In this document: piece by piece, positions 49,726 to 59,876 of the stretch
Layout of the letters: each line of letters starts with the position of its first letter
Numbering within the stretch: position 1 is the stretch's first letter
Source: Corynebacterium maris DSM 45190
Lineage (GTDB): Bacteria; Actinomycetota; Actinomycetes; Mycobacteriales; Mycobacteriaceae
Length of the DNA stretch: 64,000 nucleotides
Assembly (NCBI RefSeq): GCF_000442645.1
Contig: NC_021915.1
Location: 2,480,001-2,544,000 of the forward strand
Direction: 5' to 3'
The notes under the pieces: model-generated
Told to the model about the DNA's origin: nothing
The model's database searches: none
Seen by the model: the letters and a program-made list of their open reading frames with translations, nothing else
Program-made: the position numbers and the translations under genes

Positions 49726-50340
49726 TCACCAGGAGGAGGACAAATCGGCGTGCTGCCGCACCCAGGTGTGCATGGCGACGCCGGCGGCCACGCCCGCGTT
49801 GATCGAGCGCGTCGACCCGAATTGCGCGATGGAGCACGTCATCAGGGAGCCTGCTTGCGCTTCGGGAGAGACGCCGGGGCCTTCCTGGCCGAACAGCAGC
49901 AGGCACTCGCGGGGCAATTCGGCGGTTTCTAGGGGGATTGCGCCCGGGGTGTTGTCGATGGCGACGACGGTCAGGTCGTTGCGCAGCGCCCAGACCAGCA
50001 ACGAGTGCACGTCCGGGTGGTGCATCAGGTGTTGGTAACGGTCGGTGACCATGGCTCCGCGCCGGTTCCATCGGCGGCGGCCGACGATGTGGACGGTGTC
50101 CACGGCGAAAGCGTTGGCGGTGCGTACGACGGTGCCGATGTTGGCGTCGTTCTCGAAGTTCTCGATCGCGATGTGCAGCGGGTGCCGTCGGGTATCGATG
50201 TCTGCGACGATCGCCTCGCGCGTCCAGTAGCGATACGGGTCCACGACGTTGCGGCGATCGCCTTCGTCCAGTAACTCCGGGTCATAGCGCTCATCGACGG
50301 GCCGCGGCGTCCCCGGGTGTTCCTGCTCCCACGGGCCCAC
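49726..50340 (-). CDS. TrmH/SpoU-family RNA methyltransferase
   Basis: A protein of about 204 residues with the SPOUT knot motifs: NDANIGTVVRTANAF (motif 1), LLLFGQEGPGVSPEA (motif 2) and FGSTRSINAGVAAGVAMH (motif 3). It methylates a 2'-OH in tRNA or rRNA using S-adenosylmethionine; the site is unknown. No ATG precedes the domain after the pyrE stop, so GTG 50340 with GAGGGG about 9 nt upstream is the best start. It lies 55 nt after pyrE on the same strand, probably in one transcript. Confidence 0.8.
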   Translation of the reverse strand: MGPWEQEHPGTPRPVDERYDPELLDEGDRRNVVDPYRYWTREAIVADIDTRRHPLHIAIENFENDANIGTVVRTANAFAVDTVHIVGRRRWNRRGAMVTDRYQHLMHHPDVHSLLVWALRNDLTVVAIDNTPGAIPLETAELPRECLLLFGQEGPGVSPEAQAGSLMTCSIAQFGSTRSINAGVAAGVAMHTWVRQHADLSSSW

Positions 50341-50395
50341 CCCGTGGCGCCCCTCGCCCCACTCGGTGGGGCCCTTCTCCTCTGTCGCCGGGTCG

Positions 50396-50950
50396 TTATG
50401 CGAGGTCAAGGTCGTCCAATCCCAGCAGGTAGCGGTACTCGATACCTTCGGCTTCGATGACGTCGCCGGCGCCGGTGGCCCGGTCCACCACGGTGGCCAC
50501 GCCCACGACCTCGGCGCCGGCCTCACGCAGCGCGTGGACCGCGGTCAACGGGGAGTTGCCCGTGGTGGTGGTGTCCTCGACCACGAGGACCTTCTCGCCC
50601 ACGATGTTCGGGCCCTCGACGCGGCGCTGCATGCCGTGCTTCTTGGCTTCCTTGCGCACCACGAAAGCGTTGATCGGGCGGCCGTCGGCGTGCATCACGG
50701 AGGCGGCCACCGGGTCGGCGCCGAGGGTCAACCCGCCGACGGCGACGTAGTCCCAGTCGGCGGTGAGCTCTCGCAGCAGCGCGCCGATCAAGCGGGAGGC
50801 CTCGTGGTGCAGGGTGGCCCGGCGCAGGTCGACGTAGTAGTCGGCTTCCTTGCCGGAGGACAGCGTGACGCGGCCGTGCACGACGGCGTGCTCCTTGACC
50901 AGTTCGGCAAGCTGCTGCAACTGATCGGTATCGACCTGTGGTGCGCTCAT
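50396..50950 (-). CDS. pyrE: Orotate phosphoribosyltransferase
   Basis: A 184-residue enzyme transferring phosphoribose from PRPP to orotate in pyrimidine synthesis. The PRPP loop is VLVVEDTTTTGNSPLTAV, and AVGGLTLGADPVA and YYVDLRRATLHHEASRLIG are typical. GAGGAG lies about 9 nt before the ATG. A TAGGCT -10-like box (50997-51002, minus strand) and a perfect palindrome further upstream suggest its own promoter. In M. tuberculosis pyrE (Rv0382c) has the same flanking genes, by memory. Confidence 0.94.
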   Translation of the reverse strand: MSAPQVDTDQLQQLAELVKEHAVVHGRVTLSSGKEADYYVDLRRATLHHEASRLIGALLRELTADWDYVAVGGLTLGADPVAASVMHADGRPINAFVVRKEAKKHGMQRRVEGPNIVGEKVLVVEDTTTTGNSPLTAVHALREAGAEVVGVATVVDRATGAGDVIEAEGIEYRYLLGLDDLDLA

Positions 50951-51035
50951 GGGGCAAACTCCTCATCGGGGTGCGGGATGTCGTATCTGCCTCTGCAGCC
51001 TAGTGGGCGGGCCGGCGTGGGCCGTGAATGTGGCG

Positions 51036-51057
51036 CGACTATGCGCGCGCATAGTCG
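51036..51057. promoter_or_regulatory. Perfect 22-bp palindrome upstream of pyrE
   Basis: CGACTATGCGC directly followed by its reverse complement, without a spacer. It lies between the stop of the TPR gene (51068) and the pyrE start (50950), about 35-55 bp upstream of the TAGGCT box of pyrE. No T-run follows on either strand, so a terminator is unlikely; a protein-binding site or recombination/modification site is more likely. Confidence 0.5.
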
Positions 51058-51067
51058 AGCGGCGCCG

Positions 51068-51514
51068 TCACTGAAAGGTGGCGTTGGCCAGGCGGCGACG
51101 GGCCCGCTCCACCGCCGGATCCTGTGGCTCCACCAGGGTGAGCAGCTCCAGGATGCGCTGCCGCACGGGAGCGACGTCGTCTTTCGGAAGGCTCTCCACC
51201 AACGCGGAGAGCCGATCCACCGCATCGGCGGGCTGGTCGAAGAGCACCAGCACGTCGGCGGCGTCCAAGGCTTTCGCCACGTGCTGCGGCGCCGCGTCCG
51301 AGCGGCCGATCGGGTCGGTGGACCGGTCGATGTTTTCGGCGCGGACCAGCACGGACACGGCGGCGTGCGCGCGCAGCAGGGTGGGGTCCTGCGGGGCGTC
51401 GGTAAGCAGCTGCTCGTAGAGGGCGACGGCGTCGCCGAAGCGTCCCGTCTGCACCGCTTCAGCGGCGCTGAGCAGTCGGGCGTCGGGCTCCGGGGAATCA
51501 GAAGCAGGGCACAT
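51068..51514 (-). CDS. TPR protein resembling the C-terminal half of YbbN/CnoX
   Basis: A 148-residue helical protein. LLSAAEAVQTGRFGDAVALYEQLL is a TPR-like repeat, and the end DPAVERARRRLANATF matches the C-terminus of actinobacterial YbbN-type proteins (DP.V..AR..LA..LF). YbbN normally has an N-terminal thioredoxin domain of about 110 residues; here it is absent and the sequence just upstream does not encode one. The start at 51514 follows AGGAT. It may be an adaptor binding a client or a chaperone, or a relic. Confidence 0.55.
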   Translation of the reverse strand: MCPASDSPEPDARLLSAAEAVQTGRFGDAVALYEQLLTDAPQDPTLLRAHAAVSVLVRAENIDRSTDPIGRSDAAPQHVAKALDAADVLVLFDQPADAVDRLSALVESLPKDDVAPVRQRILELLTLVEPQDPAVERARRRLANATFQ

Positions 51515-51552
51515 GGGTGTCGATCCTAAAGGGTTTTGCTCAAGCCGTGAGT

Positions 51553-51912
51553 TCACGCGCGGCGGATGAGCATGTGTTTCATCGCCTCGACCCGGTCCGC
51601 GGCCAGGGGATCTGTCCGTCCTGGCTTGAGCATCTCCAATGGGTCAGGGTGGTGGGAAGGAGAACGGTGGAGCTCGTCGAGGAGCTCGGTCACGGGCACT
51701 GACGAAGGGATGGTCTCGTCGCCCCCTGCCCCCACCCTGCTCAGCTGAAACCGCCCGCTGTCGCGTACTGCGACCAGCAAGAACCTGATCTGGTTCTCAG
51801 CGACGTGAAACGGGTTGACGCCCAGCGTGCCGAGGGCCGTGGCCGCTGAAAGCGGAGAGCTCGTTCGCTCCATCTCCGCCAAAAGAAGTCCGACCGCCTC
51901 ATCTGCTGTCAT
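51553..51912 (-). CDS. Hypothetical protein
   Basis: A 119-residue soluble protein that I do not recognise. The N-terminal part (DEAVGLLLAEMERT) and LGVNPFHVAENQIRFLLVAV look helical and strand-rich; the C-terminus is basic (MKHMLIRRA). A TAGCGT box (about 51919-51924, minus strand) ends 6 nt before the ATG, so the transcript could be leaderless. It ends 38 nt before the TPR gene on the same strand. Confidence 0.5.
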   Translation of the reverse strand: MTADEAVGLLLAEMERTSSPLSAATALGTLGVNPFHVAENQIRFLLVAVRDSGRFQLSRVGAGGDETIPSSVPVTELLDELHRSPSHHPDPLEMLKPGRTDPLAADRVEAMKHMLIRRA

Positions 51913-51947
51913 GCCCCCACGCTAACAACGGCGGCGAGGCCCGACCT

Positions 51948-53243
51948 CTAATCCCCGAAGATCGACGGTCCGCGGTCCTGCCGGCGCGGCATCCGCGTCG
52001 GGTCGGAGGCGCTGGGGCCGCGGCCGTCGGCGATGGCGTCGACCTCGTCCCCGCCGAGGCTGCTCGGTTCCACGACGCCGCGAGCCTGCGGCCGGGACCG
52101 GCTGGGCAACTCCAGGGGCTCGTCGGGGCGCGACACTGGTGGCGCGGACGACGGTTCGGACACGTCCGGTCGTTGATCCGCGTCGACGCCGCCTGCGAAG
52201 GACGCGTCCACGGGCAGCGGCTCCATGTGCCGCGAGGGCGTGAAGTCGGCGATCTTCAGCTCCGGCTCCGTGCCGCCGCGGGGCGGCAGAACTCGCGCGG
52301 CGTCGGCGATCAGCGCCAGCGGCGCCAGCATCTCGTCCCAGTCCTCGGCTTTGGTGCCGCGCACCGTCTGTGCGAGCACCCAGTCCGATTCCAGCCAGAC
52401 GGCGGTGACGATCTCGGGGAAGGTCCCCAGCGCCATGCGGACCCTGCTGTCCAGGAAGCGCCGAGCGGTGTTCGCCATCGTGCCGTAGACGTTGAACCCC
52501 TCCACCTGGTCGACCAGCACGAGGTCGCCCTCGCCCACGGTGCCCGCCGACAGGTCCTCGCGGCGGAAATCGACCACCGTGTCGGAGGCGGCGCCGGTGC
52601 GCATGGCCATGACGTTGATCCCGCCCAAGTCCATCAGGAGCAGTTCGTGGCCGAAGGCGTCGCCGATGACGATGTCGCGGGCGGGGGCCCCGGTCGCCGC
52701 CGCGCCCCGACGCCACTCGTCGACCAGGTATTCGTCGGTGCGGGTGAAGGTGAAGCCACGCTCCTCCGCCCAGGACTTGCGTTCCCGGCGGGTCGCGCCC
52801 GGAAGCTGCAGCCCGGAGGCGCGGGACGAGGCGGTGGTTTTCGCGGTCGGCTTGACGGCCGGTTCCGCTTCTGGTTCTGCCTCCGGCTCTGGAACGGGCT
52901 CGTCCTTCGGCGTTGGTGTGTCCGCCTTCGGCTCCGGCTCTGGGTGCGGCTCCTGCGCTGGAGGGGCTGCCATCACAGGACGTGCGGGCGCCGGCGGTCC
53001 CGGGGTGGGTTCTTCTTCAGCCGCGGTCGGCTCGGCCGACGGGGCAGGCGCGGTGGGGGCCACGTCGTCGCTGGCCTCGTCCGCTTCCACGGGGCCCGCC
53101 GCAGGCCCGGAGTGGGCGGCGTCAGTCGCGGCCGGGGTGCTCTCGTCTGTGGTCGCGGCAGCGCGTTGCCGCGCGTCGAGGTACCACAGGGCGACTCCCG
53201 CCACGGCGGCTAAGAGTGCGAGTGCGAGCAGTAGATAAGCCAC
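51948..53243 (-). CDS. Membrane-anchored conserved hypothetical protein
   Basis: A 431-residue protein with one N-terminal hydrophobic helix (AYLLLALALLAAVAGVALWYL). An Ala/Pro/Glu-rich low-complexity region follows (about residues 30-145, with Pro-Glu repeats), then a folded C-terminal domain (about 150-370; RKSWAEERGFTFTRTDEYLV at its start). The start is GTG at 53243; a TAAGGT box ends 8 nt upstream. By position between pyrE and clpB it corresponds to Rv0383c of M. tuberculosis (by memory, a conserved secreted or membrane protein). The function is unknown. Confidence 0.65.
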   Translation of the reverse strand: MAYLLLALALLAAVAGVALWYLDARQRAAATTDESTPAATDAAHSGPAAGPVEADEASDDVAPTAPAPSAEPTAAEEEPTPGPPAPARPVMAAPPAQEPHPEPEPKADTPTPKDEPVPEPEAEPEAEPAVKPTAKTTASSRASGLQLPGATRRERKSWAEERGFTFTRTDEYLVDEWRRGAAATGAPARDIVIGDAFGHELLLMDLGGINVMAMRTGAASDTVVDFRREDLSAGTVGEGDLVLVDQVEGFNVYGTMANTARRFLDSRVRMALGTFPEIVTAVWLESDWVLAQTVRGTKAEDWDEMLAPLALIADAARVLPPRGGTEPELKIADFTPSRHMEPLPVDASFAGGVDADQRPDVSEPSSAPPVSRPDEPLELPSRSRPQARGVVEPSSLGGDEVDAIADGRGPSASDPTRMPRRQDRGPSIFGD

Positions 53244-53275
53244 GTCTCACGACCTTACCGGGGCAGGCAAACTAA

Positions 53276-54115
53276 TTAATCGCCGCGCGCGATCGGGTTG
53301 GCCCGATTCGCCGACCACAGCGACCAACCGCCGACGAAGTGCGCGGCGAACGGCAGGCCGGCGTGCCCCATCGCCGCCAAGCCCAGGGAAGAGTGGATGC
53401 CGGAACCCGAGTAGACGATGGCGGAGGCGGCGTTGTCCTCCGTGATTCCGACGCGGGCGAAGTGGGCGCGGATCTCCTCCGGGGAGCGGAAGGTGTTGTC
53501 GTCGTTCATCAGCGTCCACACCGGCAGGTTGACGGCCCCGGGGATGTGGCCCGCCTTGAGGTCGAGGATCTCGCGGCGGCCGAGGAAGCGGTTGGGTTCA
53601 CGGAAATCAATCAGGGGAGCGTCCTGCCGTGCGCGGACGTCGTCGACGGTGGCCACGGGCATTTGCCCCGGTCGGACGGTGACGTTCGCCCTGGTACCCA
53701 GGTTGCCGGGGCCGCCGACGGAGTCGAATCCGGCCGCCTCCCAGTGCTTCAGGCCGCCGTCGAGGATGCGGACGTCCTCGACGCCCGCCCAGCGCAGGAT
53801 CCACCACGCCCGGCTGGCGAACAGCCCGCGGCCCTCGTCGTAGACGGTGACGGGCCGGCCGGTGCGCAGCCCCCACGTCTGGATGGCGCGCTGCAGGTGC
53901 GGCACCGCGGGCAGCGGGTTGCGGCCCTGTTGTGAGCCGGGGACGCCGACGAGCGCGGATTGGGGTTCGCAGAACTGGGCGGTGGGGATGTGCATCGACC
54001 TGTAGCGGGCGTAACCCGTGACGTCGGCGTCGTTCCAGAGGGAGGCGAGCACGACGTTGTTCTTGCCCTGGTAGATGGCGTCGTTCAGTTGATGAGCGGA
54101 AACCACTGTGGTCAT
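53276..54115 (-). CDS. Rhodanese-fold protein without the catalytic cysteine
   Basis: A 279-residue two-domain rhodanese/sulfurtransferase-like protein. The N-terminal (inactive) domain has VTVYDEGRGLFASRAWWILRW and ILDGG; the C-terminal domain has LIDFREPNRFLGRREILDLK and AGHIPGAVNLP. The active-site loop reads YSGSGIHSS (residues 235-243), with Ser236 where active thiosulfate sulfurtransferases have Cys. The only cysteine is Cys49, outside the loop, so sulfur transfer by the usual mechanism is not possible. A TACACT box (54124-54129, minus strand) ends 8 nt before the ATG. Confidence 0.75.
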   Translation of the reverse strand: MTTVVSAHQLNDAIYQGKNNVVLASLWNDADVTGYARYRSMHIPTAQFCEPQSALVGVPGSQQGRNPLPAVPHLQRAIQTWGLRTGRPVTVYDEGRGLFASRAWWILRWAGVEDVRILDGGLKHWEAAGFDSVGGPGNLGTRANVTVRPGQMPVATVDDVRARQDAPLIDFREPNRFLGRREILDLKAGHIPGAVNLPVWTLMNDDNTFRSPEEIRAHFARVGITEDNAASAIVYSGSGIHSSLGLAAMGHAGLPFAAHFVGGWSLWSANRANPIARGD

Positions 54116-54162
54116 ACTTCGTCAGTGTATGGATGTTTGCTGTCATTCGCCGGACGGCCAGG

Positions 54163-54591
54163 TCACTCCCGTGACGCCAGGTAGCCGGGCGACACGTCGA
54201 TCAGCCCCTCCGCGGCGAGGCCCGTGAGCCATTCCCCGATGCCGCTGACCGGGGCGTCGGGTCCGACATTGACGGCGATCAGCCCGGCGGGGCCGGTCTC
54301 GACCCGGCAACCGAGTTGCTCCAGCGGAGAGACGACGTCGACGGCTCCGGGCAGCACCCGCAGGGTGGAGTTCCCGCCGCGGGCGGTGACGGAGTCCACG
54401 CACCAGCGGCCGTCGACACGCACGCAGGCGACGATGTCGCCCAGCGCCAGGTGCGTGTCGACGAACGGGATCGACCGGATTACGAACTGTCCCTCGCCGA
54501 GGTCGTCCGCGGCGAGTTCCTCCGTGTCGACGCCCGGCACATCGACCCTGGTCAAGATGATGGTGCGGGCGCTCGGCTCAGGGCCTGTCAT
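54163..54591 (-). CDS. DUF4265-like hypothetical protein
   Basis: A 142-residue protein with a DUF4265-type layout: FVIRSIPFVDTHLALGDIVA followed by WCVDSVTARGGNSTLRVL. The function is unknown. It overlaps the preceding gene by 14 nt (start at 54591 inside its 3' end), so the two are co-translated. No signal or membrane segment is seen. Confidence 0.6.
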   Translation of the reverse strand: MTGPEPSARTIILTRVDVPGVDTEELAADDLGEGQFVIRSIPFVDTHLALGDIVACVRVDGRWCVDSVTARGGNSTLRVLPGAVDVVSPLEQLGCRVETGPAGLIAVNVGPDAPVSGIGEWLTGLAAEGLIDVSPGYLASRE

Positions 54592-54958
54592 CGCCCGCCC
54601 AGGTGTTGGAGAAATGCTTGACGGCCGCCATCGCGGTGGCCAGCGGATAGTCCTCGGCCATCTGGGCGTTGACCGCCTTGACCGAGCGCATCAACGACTC
54701 CGCGATCGGTGGCGTGATGTCCGGAAAGCGCCACAGGCTCTGCACGACCAACGCGATCTCCCGGTTGGTCATCCGCTCCGGGAGGGAACCGAGTGTCTCA
54801 GTGACGTACTTCGTCACCAGCGGGCGGGTGACCTGGTGCGGCGGCTGCTTCGTCAACGGGTCTACGCCGCAGGTGCACCACGGAACGCCGATCGCCGGGG
54901 TGGCCCAGACCCAGTTGGGGTCCGGGTTGTTCAGGGGCGTGTTCGCCGAATTCGCCAT
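54578..54958 (-). CDS. Hypothetical protein
   Basis: A 126-residue soluble protein I do not recognise. It begins MANSANTPLNNPDPNWVW and contains two neighbouring cysteines (WCTCGVD), a possible metal site, then a helical region (EIALVVQSLWRFPDITPPIA). AAAGG lies about 9 nt before the ATG at 54958. It is followed by the DUF4265-like gene, which overlaps its end. Confidence 0.5.
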   Translation of the reverse strand: MANSANTPLNNPDPNWVWATPAIGVPWCTCGVDPLTKQPPHQVTRPLVTKYVTETLGSLPERMTNREIALVVQSLWRFPDITPPIAESLMRSVKAVNAQMAEDYPLATAMAAVKHFSNTWAGDDRP

Positions 54959-55078
54959 GGGGATGCCTTTCTGCCTCGTGTGCCGTACCTTAACGCCGCC
55001 ACGCCGGTCACACCCAGCGCAACGAGCCGTCACCACGTAGACCGCCCTTTTCCCGTGGCGGTGTCATCCCGCAGAGTT

Positions 55079-55366
55079 TCAGTGGTTGCGCAGTGCTTCG
55101 ATCAAGTCGTCCTTGTTCATCTTCGAGCGGCCCTCAATGTCGAGCTCCGCGGCCCTTTCCTGTAATTCGTCGACGGTCCAATCTTCGTAGCTGCCCGCCT
55201 CGCCGCCCTTTTCGCCGACGTCCTCGCGGGAGGAATTCGCGGCGGCGTTGGCGATGCGGGCGGCCTTTTCCTTGCTGGCGCCGTCCTCGCGCAGCGACTC
55301 GTAGAGTTCGCCGTCTTTGACGGACGGGCCGCCTGGGGTCTTTTCCGGGTTCTTGTCCTGTGTCAT
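55079..55366 (-). CDS. Rho_N/SAP-like small protein
   Basis: A 95-residue hydrophilic protein. The C-terminal about 40 residues (WTVDELQERAAELDIEGRSKMNK, shown here only in outline as a helix-extended-helix ending in DDLIEALRNH) match the Rho termination factor N-terminal / SAP-like fold. The N-terminal part (LYESLREDGASKEKAARIAN) is helical and occurs in small actinobacterial proteins sometimes called DUF7218. A TACGCT box (55374-55379, minus strand) ends 7 nt before the ATG, so it is likely leaderless. It follows the clpB terminator on the same strand. Confidence 0.65.
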   Translation of the reverse strand: MTQDKNPEKTPGGPSVKDGELYESLREDGASKEKAARIANAAANSSREDVGEKGGEAGSYEDWTVDELQERAAELDIEGRSKMNKDDLIEALRNH

Positions 55367-55391
55367 GTGCCCGAGCGTAGCGAAAACACGA

Positions 55392-55423
55392 AGGCGGCCT
55401 CCCGCATATCGGGGAGGCCGCCT
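55392..55423 (-). terminator. clpB: Terminator of clpB
   Basis: A strong inverted repeat with AGGCGGCCTCCC-type arms and a short loop, followed on the minus strand by TTCGTGTTTTC. It lies 19 nt after the clpB stop and just upstream of the next gene's -10 box. Confidence 0.8.
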
Positions 55424-55441
55424 GGCACGCGGAGAAGGAAT

Positions 55442-58000
<2,559 letters not shown>

Positions 58001-58043
58001 GAGGGCGAGTTCCTTTCTTTCCTAAATTTCTTTTGTCACCAAG

Positions 58044-58071
58044 TACAACGCTCTAGGGTTGAGTCTATTCC
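58044..58071 (-). promoter_or_regulatory. SigH-type promoter of clpB
   Basis: On the minus strand GGAATA (58071-58066) and CGTTGTA (58050-58044) match the SigH consensus GGAAT-N16-20-GTT, with 17 nt between GGAAT and GTT. The -35 element is exactly the 7-nt spacer region of the first HAIR palindrome, so HspR bound there would block SigH RNA polymerase. Confidence 0.7.
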
Positions 58072-58080
58072 ACTCAACCC
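58056..58080. promoter_or_regulatory. HAIR element 1 (HspR operator) of clpB
   Basis: A perfect inverted repeat GGGTTGAGT-N7-ACTCAACCC. The core TTGAGT-N7-ACTCAA equals the HAIR consensus CTTGAGT-N7-ACTCAAG except for the outermost base pair. It overlaps the SigH -35 element. Confidence 0.75.
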
Positions 58081-58087
58081 AAAAAAG

Positions 58088-58108
58088 TTTGAGCCTGTGA
58101 GACTCAAG
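58088..58108. promoter_or_regulatory. HAIR element 2 (HspR operator) of clpB
   Basis: TTTGAGC-N7-ACTCAAG: the right arm is the exact consensus and the left arm has two changes. It lies 7 bp upstream of element 1, so two HspR dimers could bind side by side on the clpB promoter. Confidence 0.65.
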
Positions 58109-58207
58109 TTTAGAGAAAGAAAGGCGTCAGGGAGAAGGGTCATGCAAGAATTCATCCCGGAGCTAGCGCCCCCGCCCTTCACCGTGCAGCCGTGGCGACG
58201 CCCACCG

Positions 58208-59683
58208 TCACTCCGGCCCAACCTCAGTGACCGTGACGGCCTTCTCCTGCGCGGACGGCTTCCGGAGGAACAGGGCGCAGGCCAGCGCCGCGACGCTGAG
58301 CCAGGCAGCGACGAAGAAAGCGGCCCCCGAGCCGTCGGCCTGCGCCTCAGCGGTGCCGCCACCGGCTTGGCTGCCATAGGAATAGATCGCGATGAGCACG
58401 GCGGTGCCGGCGGCGCCGGCCAGCTGCATCAACGTGTTGAGGATCGCGGAACCGTGGGAGTACAGGTCTTTGGGCAGCGAACTCAGCGACAAGGTCATCA
58501 ACGGGGTCAGGCAAAATGCCAGCCCCACGGAGAGGATCGCGAAGATGACCACGACGGTCCACACGTCGGTGGCCTGGTCGACGGTGGACAACCAGAACAG
58601 GGAGCCGGCCATGACGGCGGCGCCGGGGACCACGAGCACACGGGCTCCGATCCGGTCGAAGAGCGCGCCGCTGATCGGCGAGGCGATGGTCTCCAGGATG
58701 CCGCCGGGCAGGTTGACCAGGCCGGCGACCAGCGCGGTCGTCAGCAACGCGCCCTGCAGGTACAGGGGCAGCGTGTTGACCACGCCGAGCAGCGCGGCGT
58801 GCAAAAACAGCAGCGACGTGATCGCCAACGTGTAGTTGCGCACCCGGAGCGGACGCAGATCCAGCAGGGCGCGCCCCTGCCGGCTCAGCCTGAGCTGACG
58901 CCAGACGAAGAGTCCCAGACCGAGGACGCCGATGACGGACAGGACGATCGCGAGAGTCGCGGTCGGCCCGCCGTCGATGATGATGCCGATGGAACTCAGC
59001 CCGTAGATCAGGCCACCGAAGGCGAAGGCGGAGAGAATCACGGAGAACACGTCCAACGGCGTGGAGCGCAGTTCTCCGACATTACGGAGTTTCCACGCCC
59101 CGATCAGGCCAGCGACGGCCACGAGAGGAACCAACGCCCAGAAGATCATGTGCCAATCCGCGATCGACAGGATCAGACCGGCGATGGTCGGCCCGAGGGC
59201 GGGGCCGACGGCCATGACCACGGAGACGAGACCCATGACGGCGCCGCGACGGTGCACGGGCACGACGGTCATGACCACGGTCATCTGCAGCGGCAAGATC
59301 ACCGCGGTGCCGATGGCCTGCAGAACACGCCCGATCAGCATGACCGCGAACGTCGGCGAGACCGCCGCGACGACGGTGCCGGCCAAAAAGGCGAGCACCG
59401 CGAAGAGGTAGACCTGCCGGGTGGTGAAACGGTCCAGGATCCACCCGGTCGTGGGCATCATGATCGCCATGGTCAACATCACGCCGGTCAGCAACCATTG
59501 GGCGGTGGCGGCGGTGACGTCGAAATCCGCCATGATCGTCGGCAACGCGACCGACAGGGTCGTTTCGTTGACCAGCATGAGAAAGGCGGTGAAGACGAGC
59601 ACCGCGAGGACGACGATCGCGTCGCGGGACATGGTGGTGGGGGCTGCGTCAGGCAAGCGGGGGCTGTCGGCGCTGGAGGACAT
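58208..59683 (-). CDS. DHA2-type MFS drug exporter
   Basis: A 491-residue protein with about 14 hydrophobic segments, as in the EmrB/QacA (DHA2) branch. Motif A-like GWILDRFTTRQVY, motif C-like GPALGPTIAGLIL and LMLVNETTLSVALPTIMADF at the start are typical. It resembles lincomycin-resistance type LmrB proteins of corynebacteria. The substrate is unknown. No regulator gene is adjacent. The ATG has AAAGGATC upstream, and the gene lies behind the terminator of the glutamate symporter gene. Confidence 0.85.
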   Translation of the reverse strand: MSSSADSPRLPDAAPTTMSRDAIVVLAVLVFTAFLMLVNETTLSVALPTIMADFDVTAATAQWLLTGVMLTMAIMMPTTGWILDRFTTRQVYLFAVLAFLAGTVVAAVSPTFAVMLIGRVLQAIGTAVILPLQMTVVMTVVPVHRRGAVMGLVSVVMAVGPALGPTIAGLILSIADWHMIFWALVPLVAVAGLIGAWKLRNVGELRSTPLDVFSVILSAFAFGGLIYGLSSIGIIIDGGPTATLAIVLSVIGVLGLGLFVWRQLRLSRQGRALLDLRPLRVRNYTLAITSLLFLHAALLGVVNTLPLYLQGALLTTALVAGLVNLPGGILETIASPISGALFDRIGARVLVVPGAAVMAGSLFWLSTVDQATDVWTVVVIFAILSVGLAFCLTPLMTLSLSSLPKDLYSHGSAILNTLMQLAGAAGTAVLIAIYSYGSQAGGGTAEAQADGSGAAFFVAAWLSVAALACALFLRKPSAQEKAVTVTEVGPE

Positions 59684-59730
59684 GGCGGCTCCAGATCCTT
59701 TCGGAAGTCGTACGGCGCAAAAGCGAGGCT

Positions 59731-59777
59731 AAAGAAAATAAAAGGGCCCGCCGGGAACATCCTGTTCCCGACCGACC
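59731..59777 (-). terminator. Terminator of the glutamate symporter gene
   Basis: On the minus strand a 15-bp stem (inner arms CGGGAACA and TGTTCCCG with a 3-nt loop, one mismatch and two G-U pairs outside) is followed by CTTTTATTTTC. It lies about 100 nt after the symporter stop and about 50 nt before the DHA2 gene. A second inverted repeat (CCGGCTCCG/CGGAGCCGG, 59839-59870) lies closer to the stop. Confidence 0.7.
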
Positions 59778-59876
59778 AAAAATGACGGCACACACCTCGT
59801 TGGCGGGCGTCGACGCCAGAAAAATAGTTTCGACGATGCCGGCTCCGCTGTCAACCGCTGCCGGAGCCGGACGCAG

